A DNA stretch of 64,000 bases from Candidatus Minthosoma equi (lineage in GTDB: Bacteria; Bacteroidota; Bacteroidia; Bacteroidales; Bacteroidaceae), in contig JAGHUI010000017.1 of the NCBI GenBank assembly GCA_018064885.1, positions 1 to 64,000 of the forward strand. Direction: 5' to 3'. Made by a program: the position numbers and the translations under genes. Every line of letters starts with the position of its first letter. Position 1 is the stretch's first letter. Shown here piece after piece: positions 17,322 to 25,866 of the stretch. A model generated the notes under the pieces. That model ran no database searches and was not told the origin of the DNA. It saw only the letters and a program-made list of their open reading frames with translations.

Positions 17322-18443
17322 CTACTTCAAAGTAATCTTATCAACGGCCGCTCTCTTCTTCTCATTAACGAGATCTGCGTATATCTGAGTTGTATACACA
17401 TTCTTGTGAGTGAGCATTTTTGAAACCGTATAGATGTCCGTACCCGCAGCTATCTGTAGCGTTGCGTATGTATGACGGAAGCAGTGGAAGGTTATGCGCT
17501 TTCCTGTAATGCCTGCATCAGCGAGCCATTTTTGTAATGGTGCATAAATCCATGATCTTTTGAGTCCTTTAAATACAATCCCTTCACCACGTTCTCCAAG
17601 TAGTTCATATGCTTGAAAACCAATTGGAATATTTACATTACGATCTGTCTTTTGTGATGCAAATCTCAAACAATAACCATTGTCTGGAGCCATTTGAATC
17701 TCTTCCCATCTTAGTTTAAGTATGTCACTAATACGCAAACCTGTGAGACATGAAAAGAGTGATGCTTGCTTCAATACTGGGTATTGGCAAGGAGTCTTGG
17801 CGAGTTTGATCACCTCTTCCTGTGTAAGATATTCTTTATGAACATCTTCTGTTTTAATGGAATCAAGATAATCATTGATATTCTCACGTAGGTATTTATC
17901 AAGGTAGGCTTGTTTTAGCATTGCACGGAATGTGCTCCAGTAGGCAGCTGCAGTATTCTTGCACATACGATGTTTTGAATGTCCTAACTGTGGAGCATTC
18001 AGAAGATATGTTTGGAACTTCTGGCAGAACTCAACTGTTAAGTCGCCAAATGTGCATTTCCCCTTACTAAAATTGTTGAAGTGATCATATACAGACAGCC
18101 ACTTATCTCCTTTCTCATCACTGTGAGTCTTAAAATAGGGAAGAAAGTCCATCTTCTTCTTGTTGTGATCCAAGAAGCCAAATTCTTCATTGATGAGTGC
18201 GGTTTGTCGCATACAACAAATGGCGAGGGCCTTTTCACGAACTTCTTTGTTGTAAGCAACAAGAGTGTCGTTTGTAGGCTTGGCATATAGATATAACCCA
18301 AGATACTCACGACGAGTCTGTTTCATCGTTTTAGGGTCTCTTATAGGTGGATAGAAATCCAGATAGAGTGAAATTCGTCCACTCTTCTCATAATAACGCT
18401 CGCGTAGCGTTACCCTTGTACAAGTTTGTGATGTTTTACTCAT
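17322..18443 (-). CDS. Tyrosine recombinase (integrase)
   Basis: A 373-residue phage-type integrase from the ATG at 18443; the upstream ATG at 18503 overlaps the promoter and is rejected. It has an N-terminal SAM-like arm (RERYYEKSGRISLYLDFYPP), a core-binding domain (about 110-200), and a catalytic domain with Arg237 in TGLRISD, His320 and Arg323 in HCFRH, His346 in LTHKN and the nucleophile Tyr355 in TTQIY. This is the usual Bacteroidales integrative-element integrase. The adjacent mnmE 3' end is a target used by other islands (for example SGI1), but a flanking repeat could not be shown here. Confidence 0.93.
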   Translation of the reverse strand: MSKTSQTCTRVTLRERYYEKSGRISLYLDFYPPIRDPKTMKQTRREYLGLYLYAKPTNDTLVAYNKEVREKALAICCMRQTALINEEFGFLDHNKKKMDFLPYFKTHSDEKGDKWLSVYDHFNNFSKGKCTFGDLTVEFCQKFQTYLLNAPQLGHSKHRMCKNTAAAYWSTFRAMLKQAYLDKYLRENINDYLDSIKTEDVHKEYLTQEEVIKLAKTPCQYPVLKQASLFSCLTGLRISDILKLRWEEIQMAPDNGYCLRFASQKTDRNVNIPIGFQAYELLGERGEGIVFKGLKRSWIYAPLQKWLADAGITGKRITFHCFRHTYATLQIAAGTDIYTVSKMLTHKNVYTTQIYADLVNEKKRAAVDKITLK

Positions 18444-18498
18444 ATTTGATAAAAATATTATATAATTGTTTGGAAATCCGTTGATAATTGGAATGCGG

Positions 18499-18570
18499 TA
18501 CAAAATTACCAGGTGAATGTTCGGTGAACAAGTGATTACTTGGTTAACTTATTGTCAACATAAATAAGTG
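18499..18570 (-). promoter_or_regulatory. Promoter-operator region upstream of the integrase (repeat copy 2)
   Basis: CAAAATTA (18501-18508) with CAAG at 18529 gives a - strand promoter with a 20-bp spacer, about 57 bp before the integrase ATG. The sequence from here to 18570 is a diverged direct copy of 16291-16359 (shared blocks GGTGAACAAGTGATTA, GTTAAC, CATAAATAAGT), so one regulator may control both genes. Confidence 0.6.
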
Positions 18571-18575
18571 TGTAA

Positions 18576-19475
18576 TCAACCGATAGAAGGGGGCGCAAGA
18601 GCTGCATCCAACTCCTTCTTGTTCATCAAAACAATACGACCCTCCATGTGTTTTGAAACCTTGGCTTTCTTTGCATATTTGTAAATCTGGTCTTCTGTCA
18701 TACCAAAATGTGCGGTGGCTTCCTTCATTGTGTAGAACTCCTCCTTGGGTTCGCTCTTTATGTTCTTGGCAGCATCCACATGTTGCTTTGAGTAGAACAC
18801 CTCGCGTTTTACCTTCTTCTTGGGGATGTCAAATTTGGAAACGAAGCAATATACAGCAGAAGTTGTCATGTTGAATTTTTCCATCATTTCTGGAACTGAG
18901 TACCATTCTACAATGCCGTTGTTCTCAATGTGTTTTGCAAAATGCTTCTCTACATGCTGCTTGCTCCAGTATGTCTTGCCATGATGAAAAATCTTTGGGA
19001 TATTCTTCTCTTTACCAATCTTGAATATCCATCCCTCCGAAACACCATACTTCTCCTTAATTTCGTTCGTAGTGTAGAACTCGGTGATAGGCTTGCGCTC
19101 TGGCTTTACGTCTTTGACATAGATTTTGCCATCAAACATTAAGGTGATGTCTGATTTGAGAATGAAAGTCATTCGGCTACTAAGTTTGTGAGCCCTAAGC
19201 GTACCATTATAAATAAGGTTATAGACACTACGCTTGGTGATACCCAAAAGTACAGCTGTGTCTTTGAGAGAAAGGAACTCTTTCTCATTAACCGCTGCAA
19301 TAGGTTTCTGTGTTACTTGGGCTTCCGCCTCAATGACTTGTTTTTGTCGCCTACGCTTTTTGTAGGCAAGTTCATTGCACCGCTTTGAACAGTAGCGAGT
19401 GCTGACCTTCTGTGCGTAAAACTCTTTACCACAGAATTCGCATGTCCTTAGGACTTTTAGCTTACTTGTCGCCAT
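18576..19475 (-). CDS. Zinc-ribbon protein with four tandem excisionase-type HTH domains
   Basis: A 299-residue DNA-binding protein. The N-terminus has a treble-clef-like zinc site (Cys12, Cys15, Cys29, Cys33) followed by a basic stretch (KKRRRQK). Four MerR/excisionase-like HTH modules follow: FLSLKDTAVLLGITKRSVYNL (about 65-115), FYTTNEIKEKYGVSEGWIFKI (about 133-180), WYSVPEMMEKFNMTTSAVYCF (about 188-235) and FYTMKEATAHFGMTEDQIYKY (about 245-295), each ending in a short wing with a basic or Lys residue. It is the first gene inside the element beside mnmE, with four 10-bp iterons just upstream. Probably an integration/excision architectural factor or master regulator. Confidence 0.82.
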   Translation of the reverse strand: MATSKLKVLRTCEFCGKEFYAQKVSTRYCSKRCNELAYKKRRRQKQVIEAEAQVTQKPIAAVNEKEFLSLKDTAVLLGITKRSVYNLIYNGTLRAHKLSSRMTFILKSDITLMFDGKIYVKDVKPERKPITEFYTTNEIKEKYGVSEGWIFKIGKEKNIPKIFHHGKTYWSKQHVEKHFAKHIENNGIVEWYSVPEMMEKFNMTTSAVYCFVSKFDIPKKKVKREVFYSKQHVDAAKNIKSEPKEEFYTMKEATAHFGMTEDQIYKYAKKAKVSKHMEGRIVLMNKKELDAALAPPSIG

Positions 19476-19532
19476 TTTTTGCTCTTTTATGTTAATAATT
19501 GGTGGATTACAATGGTCAATGATAATGTACTT

Positions 19533-19572
19533 AATCGTGCATCATCGTGAACCATCGTGCACCATCGTGAAA
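19533..19572. repeat. Four 10-bp iterons (CATCGTGMAN)
   Basis: AATCGTGCAT, CATCGTGAAC, CATCGTGCAC and CATCGTGAAA follow each other without gap, one helical turn per unit, 58 bp upstream of the four-HTH gene and 230 bp from the mnmE stop. Likely an ordered protein-binding array (excisionase, arm-type integrase sites or operator). Confidence 0.8.
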
Positions 19573-19626
19573 TTCTTCAACCATCTCGCTGACCTCCGCC
19601 ACCCATTTTTAGGGTTTTTAGAAGAA

Positions 19627-19645
19627 GCGGTACATGAGCGGTACA
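19627..19645. repeat. GCGGTACA direct repeats near the element end
   Basis: GCGGTACA occurs at 19627-19634 and 19638-19645, 11 bp apart, and again at 18495-18502 inside the integrase promoter region. These could be integrase or excisionase sites. Confidence 0.4.
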
Positions 19646-19702
19646 AAAAATCGAGCAAAAACGACTATTTACGGACTTTATTATAAAGGCCTAAAAATAG
19701 AA

Positions 19703-19725
19703 AAGGCGCTCATAATGAACGCCTT
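19703..19725 (-). terminator. mnmE terminator
   Basis: AAGGCG-c-TCA...TGA-a-CGCCTT forms a nearly perfect hairpin. On the - strand it ends CGCCTTTTCTATTTTT, so it terminates mnmE 44 bp after its stop. Confidence 0.75.
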
Positions 19726-19768
19726 ATGTGATATATTGTAATTGATTGTAATCGATGCTAATCGGTAT

Positions 19769-21064
19769 TTACTTTCCGATGCAAAACGACTTGAATATAG
19801 AACTTAGTACTTCGTTGCAGGTTATCTCACCGAGAATTTCGGCAAGGTGAGAGAGGCATTGACGGAGGTCTTCGGCAATGAGGTCGGCAGGAATGTTGTT
19901 GGACAATGCGTTTATAGTTCGCTGAATATCAGCTAATGAGAGGTCGAGCGCTTCCTTATGGCGAAGGTTTGTTATGAGTACAGAATTGCTTTCGTCAGCA
20001 TGCAATAATGAAGAGGCTATTTCGCTTAATTCCGATTCCAACCAATCTAAGCCGCGACCGTCAAGTGCTTGGAATGCTTCGGTTTTGTTTATTACCTCAA
20101 TGATTTGCTGGTTCTCTTTTGGGATGTATTTCGGGAAATCAATTCCTGGTTCACGCATCATGATGATGATTTGCGCTTTATCAGCTGCTTTCAATGAACG
20201 TTCAATGCCCATTTTCTCTATTGTGTCTTCTGTATGACGGATTCCAGCTGTGTCGATGAATCGAAATAGGAATCCATTGAGTGTTATAGTGTCTTCAATA
20301 ATATCTCTTGTAGTTCCTTGAATATCAGATACTATAGCACGATCTTCATGAAGTAATGCATTAAGAAGTGTGCTCTTGCCTACATTAGGTGCTCCGATGA
20401 TTGCGACAGGTATTCCATTCTTGATAGCATTACCTCTTGAGAATGATGATGAGAGACGTGAAATCTCTTTTTCTATCTTATCTGCAAGCTCAAGAAGGCT
20501 CTTTCGGTCAACAAATTCCAATTCTTCGTGATCGGAGAAATCAAGTTCCAATTCAAGCAAAGAAGTGAGGTGGAGAAGCTGTTTCCTGAGTTGCATCAAC
20601 TGATTAGAAATACCTCCACGCATCTGATTCATGGCAATGCGATGTGAAGCTTGAGAATTGCTTGCAATCAAATCTGCTACTGCTTCTGCCTGCGAGAGAT
20701 CCATCTTTCCATTAAGAAAAGCACGTTGAGTGAACTCTCCAGGCTGGGCAAATTGGCAATCAGATTTCATCAGAAGAGAACACACACGATTACTTATATA
20801 GGATGAGCCATGACATGAGATTTCTACTGAATCCTCACCTGTGTAAGAATGTGGAGCATGAAAAACAGTAACAAGCACCTCGTCTATGATGTTGCTGTCG
20901 GAATCTATGATTTGGCCAAAATGAACAGTATAAGGCTCTGCATCAATCAGTTTGCTTTTGCCCTTAAATATAGTGTCAACAGCAGATATCGCGTTGTCTC
21001 CAGAAACGCGAATAATGCTTAATGCTCCTCCTTGTGCTGTTGCAGGTGCGCAGATTGTTGTCAT
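19769..21064 (-). CDS. mnmE: tRNA modification GTPase MnmE (TrmE)
   Basis: With MnmG it installs the 5-carboxymethylaminomethyl group on wobble U34 of certain tRNAs. The 431-residue product from the ATG at 21064 begins MTTICAPATAQGGALSIIRVSG, the conserved folate-binding N-terminus; an upstream ATG at 21106 would overlap the neighbouring gene. The helical domain contains SYTGEDSVEI and FLNGKMDLSQAEAVADLI. The G domain has GAPNVGKS (224-231), DIQGTTRD, DTAG and NKTE. The C-terminus is FCIGK with the essential Cys. It is slightly short for the family (about 455) but all motifs are present. Its 3' end adjoins the integrative element. Confidence 0.97.
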   Translation of the reverse strand: MTTICAPATAQGGALSIIRVSGDNAISAVDTIFKGKSKLIDAEPYTVHFGQIIDSDSNIIDEVLVTVFHAPHSYTGEDSVEISCHGSSYISNRVCSLLMKSDCQFAQPGEFTQRAFLNGKMDLSQAEAVADLIASNSQASHRIAMNQMRGGISNQLMQLRKQLLHLTSLLELELDFSDHEELEFVDRKSLLELADKIEKEISRLSSSFSRGNAIKNGIPVAIIGAPNVGKSTLLNALLHEDRAIVSDIQGTTRDIIEDTITLNGFLFRFIDTAGIRHTEDTIEKMGIERSLKAADKAQIIIMMREPGIDFPKYIPKENQQIIEVINKTEAFQALDGRGLDWLESELSEIASSLLHADESNSVLITNLRHKEALDLSLADIQRTINALSNNIPADLIAEDLRQCLSHLAEILGEITCNEVLSSIFKSFCIGK

Positions 21065-21086
21065 GGTGAATTTGTTGATAAAGAAG

Positions 21087-21983
21087 TTATATGCGATCAA
21101 GAACAAGCGTGATTAGATCATCAATACTTGATTTGTAATTTGTGTCTATTTCCTGTGCGTATCGGTTGGCAACAACCATGCAGCAAGTCATAGCTTTATG
21201 TCCAAGATGAGCAGAAAGGCCAGCAAGTGCTGAGGATTCCATCTCAAAATTGCAGATTTTCAATTCAGCAGGTGTTTCTTTTGTATGATCAATGTATTTG
21301 AAAGATTCAATTTTACAGTTTTGATCGGTATCCTGAATAGGGATGCGGATTTGACGACCTTGCGGACCATAGAATCCTCCACATGCAATAGTAATGCCTT
21401 TAACCATTTCTTTTCCAGCAATTCTATCGATAAGTTCTTGATTTGCTGTGACTGCGTATGGGGCACCCTTTCTTGGCGACCAATTCATGTGAGCCTTGAA
21501 TGCGTCTTCTAATTCCAAATCGCAAACCTGTTCATAATTTCCATAATAGTTGAGAAGCCCGTCAAAACCGATGCTTTTCACACTTGCAACAAATGTTCCG
21601 ATTGGAGTGTCTGGCTGAAGTCCTCCGCAAGTGCCGACACGAACAATAGTCAGCGTTTGATGCTCATCTTTCTCAGTTCTTGTTGCCAAATCAATGTTTG
21701 CCAAGGCGTCCAACTCATTCATTACAATATCTATGTTGTCACAGCCGATTCCAGAAGAAAGCGCCGTAATGCGCTTACCCTTGTATGTGCCTGTAATGGT
21801 GTGAAATTCACGAGATGAGACTTCACAATCTATTGTCTCAAAATGATTTGCAACTGTAGGCACACGCCCTGGGTCACCAACAAGTATTATGCGATCTGCA
21901 AGTTGATCTGGAGTAATATGAAGATGGAAAACTGAGCCATCATCATTGATAGGGAGTTCTGATGGAGGAAAGACTTTTTTCAT
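21087..21983 (-). CDS. Nucleoside phosphorylase (uridine phosphorylase-like)
   Basis: A 298-residue PNP/UDP-family enzyme that cleaves nucleosides to base and ribose-1-phosphate. Motifs: VGDPGRV near the N-terminus (phosphate-binding Arg), SSGIGCDNIDIVMNEL, VRVGTCGGLQPD, and NFEMESSALAGLSAHLG with the nucleoside-binding Glu-Met-Glu. The specificity cannot be fixed from sequence, though uridine phosphorylase is most likely. It is 22 bp upstream of mnmE and 7 bp after the PD40 gene, so probably part of the same - strand transcript as mutS2. Confidence 0.88.
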   Translation of the reverse strand: MKKVFPPSELPINDDGSVFHLHITPDQLADRIILVGDPGRVPTVANHFETIDCEVSSREFHTITGTYKGKRITALSSGIGCDNIDIVMNELDALANIDLATRTEKDEHQTLTIVRVGTCGGLQPDTPIGTFVASVKSIGFDGLLNYYGNYEQVCDLELEDAFKAHMNWSPRKGAPYAVTANQELIDRIAGKEMVKGITIACGGFYGPQGRQIRIPIQDTDQNCKIESFKYIDHTKETPAELKICNFEMESSALAGLSAHLGHKAMTCCMVVANRYAQEIDTNYKSSIDDLITLVLDRI

Positions 21984-21990
21984 TTGCGAA

Positions 21991-23256
21991 TTAGCTTAGT
22001 TCAAGTTTCCTGATTGATTTCTCAAGTTTTGTTATCTCAGCCTTCAATTCTTGAATGCGAGTTTCAAGATTCAGTATCTGAGCGTTTTGGCTGTTGTTGT
22101 GATTGTCACGAAGGCTGTCTAACTGTTTCTGAAGAGATTGCAGATTGTTGCATTTCTGCAGCCATGACTGACATTGATTTCTTGCTTCAACGTTCGTGAA
22201 ATCGCTTAGATGATAACAGTTTCTGTTGTCATTAAGGATGAAAGTGAAATCATGTTTTTCTTCAACATCAACATTATGTCTCATCTGCAAAGCTGTTGAT
22301 CTTGCCTTGTTCCTAATAGCTTTTTCTTCTGCTGTATATGGAACAGAATTGATAGAGCGAAGAGATGCGTAAAGTTTCAAAGTTTCGATTTCAATTGCAT
22401 CATAATCAATAGTTTTGCGTGATTCATTTGGAATAAAAGTATAAATACATACTTTACCATTTGGCTGATAACGATCACTTGCAAACCATCCTAAATTTTT
22501 GTCCTCGTCAATTACAAGCATGTAATCGTTTGCATAGGAATTGTAAGGGAATCCCATATTCTCAGCACGATAGAATTGCTTGCTGTCAGAGTCATAACGA
22601 GTGACATAAAGATCGTAATTTCCTAATCCCTCGTCAGAGCGTGCGGCAAAATACAAAGTTTGTCCATCAGGCATAAGGAACGGATAGTTCACATCGCTTT
22701 CAATTTCAAGCCCTTCAACAGTCGTTGCTTCAACATATTCTCCATTTTCGAGATAACATTTCTGAAGAATCAGCTGTGTGCTTGTTGAATCGCTTATGCT
22801 AACAGGACGCAATACCATGCCGTTCAGTTGTGTCTGGTACTGAACCAGCTCGTTGTTTTCCGATAAAGATAATTTGCCTAAATCTTCAGAAACAGGATAG
22901 GCAGAAAGAAACTTGTCCTTATCCACAACAACGCTATCAACGATAGTCAGTTTGTCAACACCATGAAGAACATTCTCCCCATGATGGCATGCAGAAAGCA
23001 TTTTGTCAAGCTGGGATGTTGATTCCTTCTTGCGCTTAGCAGCAGTTATCTGTTTGTTTAACAGAGTTGTTGCTGATTTATAATTCAGATTGCGAATAGC
23101 TATTGTTGCCTCATCATTGCCTGCATAATCTATCATTATTGGATAAGATTTTGGCGATGTTGCAGGAGCAGAAGCAGACGTTTCTTCAGCCGATTGCGCC
23201 AGCATACCCTGAGAGAATAGGAGAGTACAGAATAGGGAGATAAGTTTACTTTTCAT
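21991..23256 (-). CDS. Secreted PD40 (WD40-like) protein with coiled-coil tail
   Basis: A 421-residue exported protein. The signal peptide is MKSKLISLFCTLLFSQGMLAQS. Residues about 190-290 contain a PD40-like propeller unit (PFLMPDGQTLYFAARSDEGLGNYDLYVTRYD, then NLGWFASDRYQPNGKVCIYTF), as in TolB-like and Bacteroidota OmpA-associated proteins. The last 70 residues are a coiled coil (LQKQLDSLRDNHNNSQ...ETRIQELKAEITKLEKSIRKLE). Likely periplasmic or outer-membrane attached, function unknown. Its ATG overlaps the end of mutS2 by 4 bp. Confidence 0.72.
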   Translation of the reverse strand: MKSKLISLFCTLLFSQGMLAQSAEETSASAPATSPKSYPIMIDYAGNDEATIAIRNLNYKSATTLLNKQITAAKRKKESTSQLDKMLSACHHGENVLHGVDKLTIVDSVVVDKDKFLSAYPVSEDLGKLSLSENNELVQYQTQLNGMVLRPVSISDSTSTQLILQKCYLENGEYVEATTVEGLEIESDVNYPFLMPDGQTLYFAARSDEGLGNYDLYVTRYDSDSKQFYRAENMGFPYNSYANDYMLVIDEDKNLGWFASDRYQPNGKVCIYTFIPNESRKTIDYDAIEIETLKLYASLRSINSVPYTAEEKAIRNKARSTALQMRHNVDVEEKHDFTFILNDNRNCYHLSDFTNVEARNQCQSWLQKCNNLQSLQKQLDSLRDNHNNSQNAQILNLETRIQELKAEITKLEKSIRKLELS

Positions 23257-25814
23257 ATAAGTTCTACTATAGTTATTCCAGCACCGCCAAAGCGTACATC
23301 TTCATCGTAGAAGTCGGCAACAGGAGGCATTGTGGAAAGGTATTGACGAATAAGAGTTTTAAGGATTCCAGAACCTGTGCCATGCAAGATTTTCACTCTT
23401 GTGGCACGAGCAACGCAAGCATCATCGATAAAATACATAACAGCTTGAACAGCTTCCTCGCCGCGCATGCCACGCACGTCTATCTGTTCCTTGAAATTCA
23501 GAGATGTAGAGCGGATTTCGTCTTGTGTCTGAACACTTACAAAGGTAGCTGCCACGTTTCTGTTCTTCTGTGGAGGTTCGGACGGTTCCAAACGGTTAAG
23601 TTTCACATTTGTAGTAATTTGTCCAAAAACTACAGATGCTTCATTGCTATTTATTTTCTGTATCTGACCAATGGTAGATTGTCCCTTTAGGCGAACATAA
23701 GAACCGGTGGCAAGTTCCACTTTCTTTGATGTGGAACCTGCTGACAATTGAGGAGTTGCAGAAGAAGAAGGATTACCAGTTGCCCCAAATGCATTAGCAC
23801 CATTTTTCTCGGCTTTTTCCTGTTTGCGCTTTCTTCTTGCAACAAGTTTTTCCATCTGGCGACGGATTTTCTCGTCAGCAAGGTCAGTATCGATGTCACG
23901 CACTTCATTTTTGAAATCAGCAAGATCCTGACGGATAAGGCGAGTGCGCTCTTTCTCTGCCTGAGCCTCTTTGATGTCCTTGATTGTCTGCTCAATCTTG
24001 GCATTTGAATCTCTGAGCAACTGTTCTGCCTCCTCCTTAGCTCTGGCAATAATCTGCTTGCGTTCTTCATGGAGTTTCTGAATTTCAGCTTCATACTTAG
24101 CAATCGTTTGTTCCATCTGCTTTTCGTGCTGATGAATTGCCTGGCGTTTCTGCTCCCAGTACCGCTTATCACGAACGATGTCTTGCAGGTACTTATCAGA
24201 ATTGATGTAGTCGTTGCCAACAATCTGACTTGCATCTTTGATAACATCCTCTGGAATACCCGTCTTTCTTGCAATTTCAATAGCAAAAGAACTTCCAGGA
24301 TTGCCAATAGCCAATCTGAAGAGAGGTTGCATTTGCTGGCGATCGTAAAGCATAGCGCCATTGACGATGCCCTCTGTTTCCTGAGCATAATGCTTAAGGT
24401 TCTGGAAGTGGGTGTTTATTACGCCGTATGCATGTTTCTTATTGAAAACCTTCAACATAGATTCGGCAATGGCACCGCCAATCTGTGGCTCTGTTCCTCC
24501 ACCAAACTCATCGATGAGAATAAGGCTTGCGCCATCGCAATGCTTCATCATGTTCTTCATGTTGAGCAAATGTGACGAATAGGTAGAAAGGTCATTCTCA
24601 AGAGATTGCTCGTCGCCAATGTCGATAAAGATGCTGCGGAAGACGCCAAAGATGCTGCTTGGAGCAACAGGTACAAGCATGCCGCATTGGAACATGTATT
24701 GCAGTAATCCTACGGTCTTGAGACACACGGATTTACCGCCGGCATTAGGGCCGGAGATGAGAAGCAGACGCTGTTTCTTGTTAAGAGTGATGTCAAGAGG
24801 AACAACAGAACGCTTTTCTTCTTCTGGATGGCGATCGTTATGACGCTTGAAATTCAGATCAAGAAGAGGATGTATGGCAATTGCCCAGTCGAGCACCTGA
24901 TGGTTTTCCATTCTTGGCTCAACGCTTCTCGTCATAACAGCAAATTTCGCTTTGGCACGAATGAAATCTATATGAGCCAGGAAATTGTAGCTGGCAAGCA
25001 TTTCGTTCACCTCAGGACGAACTAATGATGTGAATTCAAAGAGGATGCGATGAATTTCCTTTCGTTCTTCGCCTTCAAGTTCACGAATCCTATTATTCGC
25101 CTCAACGACTTCTGCTGGTTCGATGAAAACCGTCTTTCCTGTATCAGATTCGTCATGAACAATACCTTGAATCTTTCGTTTCATGGCAGGTGCCACAGGA
25201 ATAACAAGACGGCCATCGCGAAGGGTAGGAGAGACATCTTTTTCAACATAGCCTTCTCCCTTTGCCGATTTGAGAATGTTTTGAAGAACACGAGACACGC
25301 TTCCTGCTGCCGATGCCAATTCTCGACGAATGTTGAGAAGAGCAGGGGATGCTGTGTCTTTTACATGTCCGTACTTATCAAGGATCTGGTCAATGCGCTG
25401 AACAAACTGCTGATAAGTGCGAACATCTGCCGTAAGATTGTGAAGATAAGGATAAAGAGGAATTGTGTTTTCCTCGTCTTCACATTTGCGCAGATAATTT
25501 ACAACGTTGTATATTGTTGATAGTGAACGCTGAAGCTTGAAAAGTTCATCAACCTCCAAACATGTGTTCTGTATTCTGATTCTTTTAAGTGAGAGACGAA
25601 CATCGAAGAAGTTTTGGTCGGGAAAATCGCCTGATTGAAGAATCCCTACAAATTCCGAAGTGAGTTTCACCTGTCGCTTTATATCATCAAGATTAACGCA
25701 ATAAGCCATCTTCTCGACCATTTCCTGGCCAAGCTCACATAAGCACAATTCGTTTAAGTGCTTTCGTATCTTGACGAATTCAATCTTCTGCTCGTATGTA
25801 TTTGGATAAATCAC
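23253..25814 (-). CDS. mutS2: MutS2 family endonuclease / ribosome-rescue ATPase
   Basis: An 853-residue protein with MutS core and clamp helices, Walker A GPNAGGKS (355-362), Walker B LILIDEFGGGTEP, a long coiled coil at about 520-690 and a C-terminal Smr domain (778-853) with IDVRGMRGEEA and HGTGSG. MutS2 lacks the mismatch-recognition domain. Known roles include suppressing recombination and, in Bacillus, splitting collided ribosomes; here the KOW-like segment before Smr (SYVRLKGQSTIGQIQKI) is also present. Length is slightly above the usual 780-800 because of a Ser/Ala-rich linker (about 690-720). Confidence 0.95.
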   Translation of the reverse strand: MIYPNTYEQKIEFVKIRKHLNELCLCELGQEMVEKMAYCVNLDDIKRQVKLTSEFVGILQSGDFPDQNFFDVRLSLKRIRIQNTCLEVDELFKLQRSLSTIYNVVNYLRKCEDEENTIPLYPYLHNLTADVRTYQQFVQRIDQILDKYGHVKDTASPALLNIRRELASAAGSVSRVLQNILKSAKGEGYVEKDVSPTLRDGRLVIPVAPAMKRKIQGIVHDESDTGKTVFIEPAEVVEANNRIRELEGEERKEIHRILFEFTSLVRPEVNEMLASYNFLAHIDFIRAKAKFAVMTRSVEPRMENHQVLDWAIAIHPLLDLNFKRHNDRHPEEEKRSVVPLDITLNKKQRLLLISGPNAGGKSVCLKTVGLLQYMFQCGMLVPVAPSSIFGVFRSIFIDIGDEQSLENDLSTYSSHLLNMKNMMKHCDGASLILIDEFGGGTEPQIGGAIAESMLKVFNKKHAYGVINTHFQNLKHYAQETEGIVNGAMLYDRQQMQPLFRLAIGNPGSSFAIEIARKTGIPEDVIKDASQIVGNDYINSDKYLQDIVRDKRYWEQKRQAIHQHEKQMEQTIAKYEAEIQKLHEERKQIIARAKEEAEQLLRDSNAKIEQTIKDIKEAQAEKERTRLIRQDLADFKNEVRDIDTDLADEKIRRQMEKLVARRKRKQEKAEKNGANAFGATGNPSSSATPQLSAGSTSKKVELATGSYVRLKGQSTIGQIQKINSNEASVVFGQITTNVKLNRLEPSEPPQKNRNVAATFVSVQTQDEIRSTSLNFKEQIDVRGMRGEEAVQAVMYFIDDACVARATRVKILHGTGSGILKTLIRQYLSTMPPVADFYDEDVRFGGAGITIVELI

Positions 25815-25866
25815 TTTATATAAATAAATGTGTAATCTGTTCTGTTAAAATATAATGTTTCAGGAT

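Noticed and set aside
13063..19784. Direct repeat TTCCGATGCAA at 13063-13073 and 19774-19784 as integration sites (attL/attR) in mnmE
   Set aside because: Only 11 bp match. Rejoining the flanks would give MnmE ending CIGI instead of the invariant CIGK, and the left copy is already explained by a hairpin of the RNA (GGAATCT/AGATTCC). The true left end is unknown.
24069..24575. Antisense ORF of 168 codons opposite mutS2
   Set aside because: Shadow of mutS2, which is a clear full-length gene.
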